The notes below the pieces were generated by a model. It saw nothing but the letters and a program-made list of their open reading frames with translations. It ran no database searches and was not told the origin of the DNA. DNA of 64,000 nt from contig JAZNPF010000029.1 of the NCBI GenBank assembly GCA_045589495.1, positions 60,797 to 124,796 of the forward strand. Reading direction: 5' to 3'. The DNA comes from SIG455 sp045589495. GTDB taxonomy: Bacteria; Bacillota; Clostridia; UMGS1810. The translations under genes were made by a program, and so were the position numbers. This document shows positions 8,269 to 16,937 of the stretch, in pieces (positions within the stretch are counted from its first letter, which is position 1; each line of letters starts with the position of its first letter).

Positions 8269-8700
8269 TTACTCTTCAGATATAACAATGCTATCGTCGA
8301 CAGAATTATTTTCTTTCTTATTTTTAATTCCGTTTATAAGATTATTGAATTTACCGATAGCCTCAGGCACCATATCCACTACTCTGTCAATAGTTGATAA
8401 TGTGTTTGTAATGGGCAGAATTCTTATTGTATCTTTATTTACAACTAAAAACGCTACGGGTTTTATAGATGCTCCGCCGCCGCTTCCACCGCCAAACATA
8501 CGGTCATCGCCTTTTTTATCAGCAGGTACAGCACTGAATTCAGAACCGCCTGCTCCAAAACCGAAACTTACTCTTGAAATCGGCACAATAGTTGCACCAT
8601 CAGGAGTTACTATCGGTTCACCTACGATGGTATTTACATCCACCATACTTTTAATGTTTTCCATTGCTACACTCATAAGACCTTCGATGGGAGTTGACAT
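8269..8700 (-). CDS. ytfJ: Sporulation protein YtfJ (GerW family)
   Basis: 143 residues with the family core MENIKSMVDVNTIVGEPI, the conserved IVPISRVSFGFGAGGSEF and a Gly-rich stretch (FGGGSGGGASIKP), then VAFLVVNKDTIRILPI. YtfJ/GerW proteins are forespore proteins found throughout spore-forming Firmicutes and needed for normal spore germination in Bacillus. The start has AAAGGATG before it. The DUF2953 gene lies directly upstream, as in many clostridia. Confidence 0.92.
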   Translation of the reverse strand: MSTPIEGLMSVAMENIKSMVDVNTIVGEPIVTPDGATIVPISRVSFGFGAGGSEFSAVPADKKGDDRMFGGGSGGGASIKPVAFLVVNKDTIRILPITNTLSTIDRVVDMVPEAIGKFNNLINGIKNKKENNSVDDSIVISEE

Positions 8701-8727
8701 TTAAATCATCCTTTCCGAAACAAAAGA

Positions 8728-9336
8728 TTATTTTATTTTAGTTTTTGCTTTTATATAATTTATCATCACAGCAAATGCTATTGCGAGTATATTTGACAAA
8801 CTGAATTTAACTTTTGTGTCAAAACTGAACGCAAAACATTCACCGTCGAACACAGGAATTATGTTGAATTTATGGGATTTCACTTTAAAAAGAGATGAAA
8901 CAAACCCGAATATATTATACAGACTTCCCCATGCCGCACCTGTTGCAATACCAGTATGTGCGGCATCATCAAGCCCGAAAGTCATATTAAAATCAATGTT
9001 TTCCACTTTGATTTTTCCCCTAACATACCTTTTGCTTAAAAGATATGTATATCTGCCACGTTCAATATTAACACGCAAATTATGAAGTCTTTCTTTTAAA
9101 GAAAGTTTTTTCTTCTGTGTCTTTTTTGAGGGCTTGTCCGTTTTGGCAGCAGGTTTTTTATCTTTTTTTATAAAACGCGATATGTTTACGTTTATCCCCA
9201 GAACAGAAAGCACAATTTCTGTTTTGAACTTTTCGTTTATCGGTTTTACCAATTTTACAGTCAGCGACATTTTAGCAAATAGCACTACTGCGATGAGCAA
9301 TGCAAGTATAATCAAAATGATATACAAAACTAACAA
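8728..9336 (-). CDS. DUF2953 (YtfI-like) membrane protein
   Basis: 202 residues with an N-terminal transmembrane helix (LYIILIILALLIAVVLFAKM), a charged Lys-rich segment (residues 60-80), the family motif YGLDDAAHTG-like FGLDDAAHTGIATGAAWG, and a C-terminal hydrophobic stretch. DUF2953 genes are regularly next to ytfJ in spore formers, where they are thought to be sporulation related; no biochemical function is known. It starts with TTG after GAGGTGAT. Confidence 0.85.
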   Translation of the reverse strand: MLVLYIILIILALLIAVVLFAKMSLTVKLVKPINEKFKTEIVLSVLGINVNISRFIKKDKKPAAKTDKPSKKTQKKKLSLKERLHNLRVNIERGRYTYLLSKRYVRGKIKVENIDFNMTFGLDDAAHTGIATGAAWGSLYNIFGFVSSLFKVKSHKFNIIPVFDGECFAFSFDTKVKFSLSNILAIAFAVMINYIKAKTKIK

Positions 9337-9376
9337 AACATCACCTCGCTGATATATTATCCAGATTCATAAAATT

Positions 9377-9958
9377 TTATTGCTCTAAATAATCAGTAAG
9401 TTTTTCAGGTTGTGAATACTGCCCTATGCCATCACCGATATCAATATCAGTTTCAACCTCGGGCAATTCGCTTAACGACTGCAGAGAAAAACATCTTAAA
9501 AATTCTTCCGTTGTTGCATAAAGGATAGGTCTTCCAGGTGCATCAAGCCTGCCGACCTCATCTATCAGACCAAGTTCTGCAAGTCTGTTCATAGCACCGT
9601 CAGAATTAACACCACGTATAAATTCAACCGTAGCACGTGTTACTGGCTGATTATATGCAACAATTGAAAGCACCTCTAATCCGGCATTTGAAATCGTAAC
9701 CCTTCCTTTTTTTTCATTAAGGGCACGTATGCAATCATAATATTCACTTTTAGTGCAGAGTTGGTACTTATCTTCAAAACGCACAAGTTTTATTCCACGC
9801 GTTTTATCATTTTCGTATTTCTCCTGCATTTTTTCCAAGGTCTGGCGCATAGCGGATTTTGAACGGGATGTCACCTCACATAGCCTTTCAATTGATATCG
9901 ATTCTCCCGCTGCAAAAAGCATTCCTTCTATAGCAGCCTCTAAATTTATATTATCCAT
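9377..9958 (-). CDS. scpB: Segregation and condensation protein B
   Basis: 193 residues with the two winged-helix domains of ScpB (LEVLSIVAYNQPVTRATVEFIRGV near residues 93-116). ScpB dimers bind ScpA and the SMC ATPase to form the bacterial condensin. The ATG at 9958 overlaps the scpA stop codon by 8 bases (ATGGATAA), the usual translationally coupled arrangement; GGTGA lies upstream. Confidence 0.95.
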   Translation of the reverse strand: MDNINLEAAIEGMLFAAGESISIERLCEVTSRSKSAMRQTLEKMQEKYENDKTRGIKLVRFEDKYQLCTKSEYYDCIRALNEKKGRVTISNAGLEVLSIVAYNQPVTRATVEFIRGVNSDGAMNRLAELGLIDEVGRLDAPGRPILYATTEEFLRCFSLQSLSELPEVETDIDIGDGIGQYSQPEKLTDYLEQ

Positions 9959-10703
9959 CAAATTCACCACTTAATGTGTCATTTTTCGATTTACCGAGTT
10001 TAAAATATACTTTATCGCCCTCATCATACGCTTCAAGTGAGTTCATTTTTAAAAGTTCAAGTATTGCAAGAAACAGCGCAACTGCCTCGCTTCGTGTTTT
10101 AATACCCTCAAACGCATTTTCAAATGAAAGTTTTTTGCTTGTGCGAAGACGTTTCATAAGATTTCCTGCTTTTTCTTTAACAGATACCTTTTCTCTTCCT
10201 ACAACACCCTCAAAGTTCGACTTTGGCGGCGGTGCTTTTCGCTCTGTTTTTTCAAGAACAGTCAAAAATGCTTCCATAAGCCTGTCCAGTTCAAGTTGCT
10301 CAACCTCACGTTTGGCAGGAGCAAGGTCTAAATGCTCTGCATCTTTATAAAAATTGAGCGCACCGTCAAACTGTTTTTTCTTGAAAAGTTCTGATATAAG
10401 TTTCATTGTATGACGTTTTTTAAGTGCCTCTGTCAAATCACGTGCAATTTGTTCGGCATCGTCTTCTTCCTCATGTTTAGGCAAAAGTGCCTTGGACTTT
10501 ATATAGAGCAGATTTGATGCAACTGTTAAAAATTCACTTGATATATCAAGATCCATTTGTTTAAGGCTTTCAATATACTCTATATACTGGTCCGTAATTG
10601 CAATAAGAGAAACAGAACATATATTTAATTTGTTTTTCCTTATAAGGTGCTCCAGCAAATCCAAAGGCCCCTCAAAGGTTGCAGTTTTAAAGGTTAAATC
10701 CAA
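9951..10703 (-). CDS. scpA: Segregation and condensation protein A (kleisin)
   Basis: 250 residues. It has the N-terminal ScpA signature FEGPLDLLEHLIRKNKLNI, the acidic helical middle region and the C-terminal winged helix (SRSEAVALFLAILELLK-like). It bridges the two SMC heads in condensin. The start is a TTG placed directly after the TGA of the site-2 protease gene, with GGTG nearby, so the three genes are coupled. Confidence 0.95.
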   Translation of the reverse strand: MDLTFKTATFEGPLDLLEHLIRKNKLNICSVSLIAITDQYIEYIESLKQMDLDISSEFLTVASNLLYIKSKALLPKHEEEDDAEQIARDLTEALKKRHTMKLISELFKKKQFDGALNFYKDAEHLDLAPAKREVEQLELDRLMEAFLTVLEKTERKAPPPKSNFEGVVGREKVSVKEKAGNLMKRLRTSKKLSFENAFEGIKTRSEAVALFLAILELLKMNSLEAYDEGDKVYFKLGKSKNDTLSGEFDG

Positions 10704-11342
10704 TCAGAACACCAACCCGACTATAAAATATATAAAAGTCAATACCCACCCTCTTAATAAAGAAAGCAACGGTGTAAGAAAATTAAAAAATATAAGTGCA
10801 AGTAAAATTATGCTGAAATATCTTTCCATCGTATACATTTTAAATCTGTATTTAGGTGGTAAAAATTCCATTAAAACTTTAGAACCGTCAAGCGGCGGAA
10901 CAGGTATTAAATTAAATACCATCAAACCGACATTGAGTTGAACGCACATATACACAACCGTGTACAAAAACTGGGTAAATGTATTTACAGGCACGAACCT
11001 TTGCATAGCCGACATCACAAAAGCAGAAATCAAAGCCAGCACAAAATTGGCACCGGGACCTGCCAGAGATACTGCCACTGTTCCCCATTTGGTATTACGG
11101 AAATTGCGCGGATTGATCGGTACAGGTTTAGCCCATCCGAAATGGAAGAACAAAAGACATATTGTGCCGAATAAATCTATATGAGCCATGGGGTTCAAAC
11201 TCAATCTGCCACTGTAACGTGCAGTGGGATCGCCCATCTTGTCAGCTGTCCATCCATGTGCGTATTCGTGCACAGTAAGTGCAAGAAAAAGCGCCGGCAA
11301 ACTTAACAACAAAGACAAAAACCGTGATTTTATATCAAACAT
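10704..11342 (-). CDS. Site-2 protease family zinc metalloprotease (M50)
   Basis: 212 residues, about five membrane segments. The zinc motif HEYAH is in the first third (LALTVHEYAHGW, near residue 26), and the third zinc ligand motif appears as NLIPVPPLDGSK (near residue 143). It is the short M50B group, of which the substrates are mostly unknown. In Firmicutes this gene regularly sits upstream of scpA, as here; a good GGAG site precedes the ATG. Confidence 0.9.
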   Translation of the reverse strand: MFDIKSRFLSLLLSLPALFLALTVHEYAHGWTADKMGDPTARYSGRLSLNPMAHIDLFGTICLLFFHFGWAKPVPINPRNFRNTKWGTVAVSLAGPGANFVLALISAFVMSAMQRFVPVNTFTQFLYTVVYMCVQLNVGLMVFNLIPVPPLDGSKVLMEFLPPKYRFKMYTMERYFSIILLALIFFNFLTPLLSLLRGWVLTFIYFIVGLVF

Positions 11343-11353
11343 AATAATACTCC

Positions 11354-12655
11354 TTAAAAAACGTCATTTCTTATAATATCCTCATAAGTTTCACGTTTTA
11401 CAACTACTTTTGACTCACCGCCTGACACCATTACCACCGGCGGTCTTGGGATACGATTATAGTTACTCGACATAGAGTAGTTATATGCACCTGTAGACAT
11501 TATACACATTATATCGCCTTTTTTTATTTCGGGCAAATATGCATCTTTAATCAAAATATCACCGGATTCGCAACATTTCCCGCAAAGTGTAACCTTTTGA
11601 CAAGGTTCGTCACCTGCACGGTTGGCAAGAACGCCATCATACTCTGCCTCGTACATAATATATCTTGGATTATCCGCCATACCACCGTCTACAGAAACAT
11701 ATTTACGCACACCCGGAATATCTTTAACCATACCCACAGTATACAAAGTAATTCCGGCGTCACCGACTATAGATCGTCCGGGTTCCATTATTATTTTGGG
11801 TAAATTAAGACCCTTTTCTTCACATACTTTTTTTACAACTTTTGAAACAGATTCAATATACGCATCATACGGAACAGGGTTATCACCGTCCACATATTTA
11901 ATACCAAATCCACCGCCAAGGTTCAGTTCTTGTATCTCAATGCCAAGTTCATCTTTAACATCAGCGGCAAAAGAAAGCATAACAGCCGCTGCTTCTTCAA
12001 AAGGTGCAAGTTCAAATATCTGCGAACCTATATGACAATGAATCCCCACTACTTTCACACCCTGCATAACCGATGCTTTACGGATTATATCCATAGCCTC
12101 ACCGTTTTGCAAAGTTACCCCGAATTTAGAGTCTATCTGACCGGTGCTTATAAATTCGTGCGTATGAGCATCAATTCCGGGCTTGATTCTGAAAAGTATT
12201 TCCGTAACTTTCCCTTTTTCTATGCTCAAAGCGTTTATGTCTTCGAGTTCACCATCATTATCAACAACTATTCTGCCTACCGATGCATCTATTGCCATAG
12301 AAAGTTCATCATAGGTTTTGTTGTTTCCGTGAAAATATATATTACGTGGGTTAAAACCTGCTTTTAAAGCAGTATACAATTCACCGCCTGAAACTACGTC
12401 TGCGCCTAAACCTTCCTGCTCCATGACCTTATATATATATGCAGCAGACATCGCCTTGCTTGCATAAAGAGCCATACCGTTGCCACCGTAATATGAATCA
12501 ATAGCGTTTTTATAAGCCCTTGCATTTGCACGGATTCTGTCTTCATCCATAACATATAAAGGAGTGCCGTATTGTGCCGCCAAATCAACACAATCGCAGC
12601 CACCTATAATAAGATGATTTTTATTGTTAACAGTCAGGTTGTCGTGTTTAAACAT
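11354..12655 (-). CDS. lysA: Diaminopimelate decarboxylase
   Basis: 433 residues. Fold-type III PLP enzyme: the PLP lysine is in YASKAMS (near residue 67), the Gly-rich phosphate site LNLGGGFGIKY near residue 244, and the active-site segment CGKCCESGD near residue 353 with the catalytic Cys. It converts meso-diaminopimelate to lysine in the cytoplasm. It has its own ribosome site (AAGGAG) and a terminator upstream that separates it from the SLH protein gene. Confidence 0.95.
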   Translation of the reverse strand: MFKHDNLTVNNKNHLIIGGCDCVDLAAQYGTPLYVMDEDRIRANARAYKNAIDSYYGGNGMALYASKAMSAAYIYKVMEQEGLGADVVSGGELYTALKAGFNPRNIYFHGNNKTYDELSMAIDASVGRIVVDNDGELEDINALSIEKGKVTEILFRIKPGIDAHTHEFISTGQIDSKFGVTLQNGEAMDIIRKASVMQGVKVVGIHCHIGSQIFELAPFEEAAAVMLSFAADVKDELGIEIQELNLGGGFGIKYVDGDNPVPYDAYIESVSKVVKKVCEEKGLNLPKIIMEPGRSIVGDAGITLYTVGMVKDIPGVRKYVSVDGGMADNPRYIMYEAEYDGVLANRAGDEPCQKVTLCGKCCESGDILIKDAYLPEIKKGDIMCIMSTGAYNYSMSSNYNRIPRPPVVMVSGGESKVVVKRETYEDIIRNDVF

Positions 12656-12730
12656 AGTTTTCTCCTTATAACATATACTATATGCCGATTATACCATTTT
12701 TTTGTATTATTGTCAACAAAGTTAAAAAGT

Positions 12731-12766
12731 AAAACTCTGCAGTTTGATGAAAACCTGCAGAGTTTT
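12731..12766. terminator. Terminator between the SLH protein gene and lysA
   Basis: A perfect 12-bp stem (AAAACTCTGCAG / CTGCAGAGTTTT) with a 12-base loop. It lies 9 bases after the SLH gene stop and has T-runs both ways. Confidence 0.85.
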
Positions 12767-12774
12767 TAAAATAA

Positions 12775-15036
12775 TTATTTATCTACAACTATCACACGAA
12801 CCTGACCGCCATATTCCGGTGACTTATCAAAGAATACCCTCATTTTTGAAGTTGAATATTCCAATGCCTCCGAAACAGGCATCATCATATACTGATAATC
12901 ATAAGTTTTCAAATACGCAACTGCATCAGGACTTATTTTATAAGATTTTCCTCCTGACGTAATGGTATTGAGAGATATATCCGTTATACTGCGGTTTAGC
13001 ATAGGCAATTGTGATATGGTTGAAACAGAGCCGTTTTTCAAAACAACTTTAACCGGATAACCTGTAGATATACCGTTATATATTGCAGAAACAGAATGTG
13101 TATAGGACTTTCCGCCTATATCTATTACATATCTGCCGCTATATGAGAATTCTCTTGGATTAGATGTCTGTGCAGACGTTACTATACCGTATTGATAAGC
13201 ATCACCGGTTATGTTATCTAAAATCAAAGACGTAATCTCACCCGAAGAATTCTTTTCATAATAAAGAATATCATCTTCGTCCAATTCCACTCCGTCTATT
13301 CTCTGTATAAAAATATTTGCCCAACTTCCTACATTACCGCTGTCAGCCAATGCAACATCAAGAATCTTTACTCCATTGGCAACTTTTGAAGTGCCAATTT
13401 TGTTGTCAGAATAACTTACAACACCCCATAAGCCTGTACGATGATTTAATGTCGCTACACTTGCAGAACCGTTTTTAAATGTTAATTTTACAACATTACC
13501 CACTTTGCTTTCATAATTGGAAGATGTGGCATATTCATTTTCGCTTCCATCAGGAGTTACGACAGTAACATAATTCGATGTATACGTTTGTCCGTTTGCG
13601 TTGACAAATTCCTTACTTCCTCCACCGGTAAGATAACCTATAACTGTATTATCTGTTGAATCAGGATTTACCACATCTGCAACATTGCCATCTCTTCCTA
13701 TAAGTAGTGTGACCGTATCGCCAAGACGGAATGTACCGGTTGAAGAAACTGCATTGAATGCATTTGCACTTTCAAGTTTATATTCAACACCTGAAACTGT
13801 AATACTTGCCGGATTATCACTATTGGGCGACGCACTCTGGTATACACCGGTAATTTTTTTGCTGTACGCAAACACCATGTTAAGGTCTTTGGAATAATAA
13901 GCGATATCATAAGTCTTTATATCGCCGATTCTCACCTTTACACCGTCACGCATAATTACAGCAGTGCTTATATCACCGAATGCAGTATGCCATTGCGGCG
14001 CACGAACTGTATACGGTCCAACAAGATTGCCCTTTGAAATATTTATATATTCCACCTGTCCGGAACTGTTTTTCTTTACGTGGATTATATCACCCATAGC
14101 AAGATTAGATTTAACAGAACCGTAAGTTGTTTTTGATGAATTGTAATATGCCGTATCACTGTCATTTACAGTTATCTGACTAATCACTCCGTTTTTATAT
14201 GTAACCACCGCACCATCAACTTTAGAATACACAACATGTTCTTCTACATTCTGCGTATATGGAACAAAAGCGGCAAGCGTATCTCCGTTTTTAACGATTA
14301 TATTACCCTTCTGCCCTATCATTGAACGGTCAAATCCGTCATAGGCAGTATACGTTCCCGAACTTGTGGAAATCTTTGTTACTCCGTCTTCTTCTGACGC
14401 AGATATCAAAACGACGCCTTCTGTATATGAACATCCGAGTTCTGATACATATTTAGAGTTGGAGTTTTTCATCTGCGTATTCATAAGATTATAAAACAGT
14501 TGAGCAACATCGCGGCGTGTCATATACTGACCTGCAAATGCATTTACGCCAACAGTCAGATTAAGATTTGCTGCAAGCCCCAGTTGTCCGTAGGGCCATG
14601 ATGCACCGAAATCATCATTTGTATATCCAAGAAGTTTAAGTGCTACTGTAACCGCCTCTTCGCACAGTACATAATTATCCGGTTTGAACGTTGCATCTAC
14701 ATATCCGTTTATAAAACCGTTAACAGTGGCAATGCGTACATAAGGCGCAGACCAGTGATGATACGGAACATCGGAAAACGGTGAAACCGTTACAGAACTG
14801 CTTACAGAATTTTTATATTTTGATGCAGCAACGGCTATTTTTGAAAATTCGCCTCTTGTAACATTATTATCAAGCCCAAAACTTCCGTCAGGGTATCCGT
14901 TCATAATCCCCATACCTGATGCAAATTCCACAAGTTCGCTGTTCCCTGCTGCTTTGGCAAATGCCGGCATATACGTAACCGTCATACTTATCACAAGCAA
15001 CAGACATAAAACTGTTTTTAAATACTTTTTAAACAT
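12775..15036 (-). CDS. S-layer homology (SLH) domain surface protein
   Basis: 753 residues. A signal peptide (MFKKYLKTVLCLLLVISMTVTY...AFA) is followed by SLH modules (for example MGIMNGYPDGSFGLDNNVTRGEF, NGFINGYVDATFKPDNYV) within residues 30-190, which anchor proteins to pyruvylated cell-wall polymers. The remaining 560 residues are beta-rich with many Ser/Thr/Asn/Gly and repeated short strands; I do not recognise a catalytic domain. Its ATG is only 12 bp after the permease stop, so it is the last gene of the MacAB-like operon. Confidence 0.85.
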   Translation of the reverse strand: MFKKYLKTVLCLLLVISMTVTYMPAFAKAAGNSELVEFASGMGIMNGYPDGSFGLDNNVTRGEFSKIAVAASKYKNSVSSSVTVSPFSDVPYHHWSAPYVRIATVNGFINGYVDATFKPDNYVLCEEAVTVALKLLGYTNDDFGASWPYGQLGLAANLNLTVGVNAFAGQYMTRRDVAQLFYNLMNTQMKNSNSKYVSELGCSYTEGVVLISASEEDGVTKISTSSGTYTAYDGFDRSMIGQKGNIIVKNGDTLAAFVPYTQNVEEHVVYSKVDGAVVTYKNGVISQITVNDSDTAYYNSSKTTYGSVKSNLAMGDIIHVKKNSSGQVEYINISKGNLVGPYTVRAPQWHTAFGDISTAVIMRDGVKVRIGDIKTYDIAYYSKDLNMVFAYSKKITGVYQSASPNSDNPASITVSGVEYKLESANAFNAVSSTGTFRLGDTVTLLIGRDGNVADVVNPDSTDNTVIGYLTGGGSKEFVNANGQTYTSNYVTVVTPDGSENEYATSSNYESKVGNVVKLTFKNGSASVATLNHRTGLWGVVSYSDNKIGTSKVANGVKILDVALADSGNVGSWANIFIQRIDGVELDEDDILYYEKNSSGEITSLILDNITGDAYQYGIVTSAQTSNPREFSYSGRYVIDIGGKSYTHSVSAIYNGISTGYPVKVVLKNGSVSTISQLPMLNRSITDISLNTITSGGKSYKISPDAVAYLKTYDYQYMMMPVSEALEYSTSKMRVFFDKSPEYGGQVRVIVVDK

Positions 15037-15048
15037 ACATAACCTCCT

Positions 15049-16227
15049 TTAGTCATACCTGAGCGCATCTATCGGATTTAGTTTAGATGCTTTTTTTGCA
15101 GGGAAATATCCGAATGCAACACCAATTACAACAGAAACGGTAAATGCTATGGTTATAGCACCTACAGATATTGAAACGGTCATTCCGGCAAAAACATACG
15201 TTGCATACGCCGCCGCTATTCCAAAAATAATCCCAAGTATACCGCCTATCCCGCTTGTAGTGATTGCCTCAACAACAAACTGACTCATTATATCCCAAGG
15301 TCTTGCACCAAGTGATTTTCGTATACCTATCTCCCGCGTACGTTCTGTTACAGATACCAGCATTATATTCATAATGCCTATACCTCCTACCAGAAGCGAT
15401 ATTCCTGCAACACCAACAAGGATCAACGTCAAAGTTCCGGTAAGTTCATTTAGCATATCCAAAGATTTCGCCTGATTATATACACTATATGCGTTGGAAT
15501 TGGAAAAAACTTTAAGGAGATAATTTTCTATTACCGCAACTGCTTCATCCACTTTTTCTTTATCAGCAGCACTGAAATTGTAACTGCTTATTTTAAACAT
15601 TCCTGAAAGTTTCTGTGCAATGGTATACGGAATTAAAATTGTATCGTCAGAACCGCCCTGTTCACTACCCTGCGTTTCTTTAAGAACACCTACAACCTGA
15701 AAAACCGTATTGTTAATTTTTATACTCTGTCCCAAGGGGTCATCATTACCAAACAATTCTTTTTTAACGTATGAACCTATGACACAGTTTCTCTGGCGTG
15801 TTTCTACGTCCATATACGCAATGTTTCTTCCAAACTCAACTTCTGTAGTTTTAATATCTTTATAATATTCGTTAATTCCGGTACATGATGTTGAAAGATT
15901 GGTGTTTTCAAACTTAACCGTTGCGTTTGCAACAGTAATTGCAGGGCTCATAGCCGCAAGCAATTCAGGATTGTCATCAACAAGCGCCTGCATATCATCA
16001 ACCGACACGTTCCTGTTTCCACCTCTGCCACGTACCGAAACACTTATAAGGTTTGTACCCATACTTTCAAATGTTTCTACCATATCCTTGCTCATTCCGT
16101 CAACCATACTGACAAGTACAATCACCGCTGCAATACCAATAATTATACCAAGCATCGTCAAAAAGGAGCGCATCTTACTCGCCATAAGACTTTTTACAGC
16201 AAGTATAAATGATTGTTTTACATTCAT
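15049..16227 (-). CDS. MacB-type ABC transporter permease
   Basis: 392 residues. One N-terminal membrane helix (FLTMLGIIIGIAAVIVLVSM), a large extracytoplasmic MacB_PCD domain (residues about 45-235), then three C-terminal helices of the FtsX/MacB core ending FGYFPAKKASKLNPIDALRYD, the usual end of the family. It acts with the ATPase encoded just upstream (4-bp overlap) and the periplasmic-adaptor-like protein as a tripartite-like exporter; in Gram-positives such systems usually export peptides or act in envelope stress. Confidence 0.93.
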   Translation of the reverse strand: MNVKQSFILAVKSLMASKMRSFLTMLGIIIGIAAVIVLVSMVDGMSKDMVETFESMGTNLISVSVRGRGGNRNVSVDDMQALVDDNPELLAAMSPAITVANATVKFENTNLSTSCTGINEYYKDIKTTEVEFGRNIAYMDVETRQRNCVIGSYVKKELFGNDDPLGQSIKINNTVFQVVGVLKETQGSEQGGSDDTILIPYTIAQKLSGMFKISSYNFSAADKEKVDEAVAVIENYLLKVFSNSNAYSVYNQAKSLDMLNELTGTLTLILVGVAGISLLVGGIGIMNIMLVSVTERTREIGIRKSLGARPWDIMSQFVVEAITTSGIGGILGIIFGIAAAYATYVFAGMTVSISVGAITIAFTVSVVIGVAFGYFPAKKASKLNPIDALRYD

Positions 16228-16910
16228 ACTGTAGCCCCCTTATCTTCGTCGTATACGATTTTACCATCGTGTATACGCACAACACGGCGTATCTGTTCGG
16301 CAATACCGTTATCGTGAGTAATAAGTACAACAGTAGTGCCCTCGCCATTTAACTTTTTCAAAAACTCCAACACATCCTGACCGGTTTTTGAATCAAGCGC
16401 ACCGGTGGGTTCGTCTGCAAGTATCACACGGGGATCACCCGCAAGTGCTCTGGCTATGGACACTCTCTGCTGCTGACCACCTGACAGTTGAGAGGGAAAT
16501 TTTTTGTATCTGTCTGCAAGCCCTACTCTGTCAAGAGCAGAGAGCGCACGGTTACGTCTTTCTTCAGGAGATAACCCCCTATAAATAAGCGGAAGTTCCA
16601 CATTTTCAAGAAGATTTAATTTCGGTATAAGATTGTACTGCTGAAATATAAAACCAAGTTCACGGTTACGCACATAAGCAAGTTCGTTTTCCCCCATTGT
16701 ACTTACATCAGTACCATTTAATGTATACACCCCTGAAGTAGGCACATCAAGACAGCCTATAATATTCATACAAGTAGACTTACCCGAACCGGACGAACCC
16801 ACAATCGCCACAAACTCACCTTTTGAAACGTGCAGGCTTATCCCGTCAAGCGCACGTATTTCGCTGTCACCATCAGAATATATCTTATATATATCTTTTA
16901 AATCTATCAA
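16224..16910 (-). CDS. MacB-type ABC transporter ATP-binding protein
   Basis: 228 residues. Walker A GSSGSGKST (near residue 37), Q-loop FIFQQYNLIPKL, signature LSGGQQQRVSIARAL, Walker B VILADEPTGALD and the switch His in LITHD are all intact. This is the LolD/MacB type, which energises mechanotransmission rather than direct transport. It overlaps the permease start by 4 bases and lies 27 bp after the adaptor gene. Confidence 0.96.
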   Translation of the reverse strand: MIDLKDIYKIYSDGDSEIRALDGISLHVSKGEFVAIVGSSGSGKSTCMNIIGCLDVPTSGVYTLNGTDVSTMGENELAYVRNRELGFIFQQYNLIPKLNLLENVELPLIYRGLSPEERRNRALSALDRVGLADRYKKFPSQLSGGQQQRVSIARALAGDPRVILADEPTGALDSKTGQDVLEFLKKLNGEGTTVVLITHDNGIAEQIRRVVRIHDGKIVYDEDKGATV

Positions 16911-16937
16911 CTGATTTCACCTCAAATAAAGACAAGA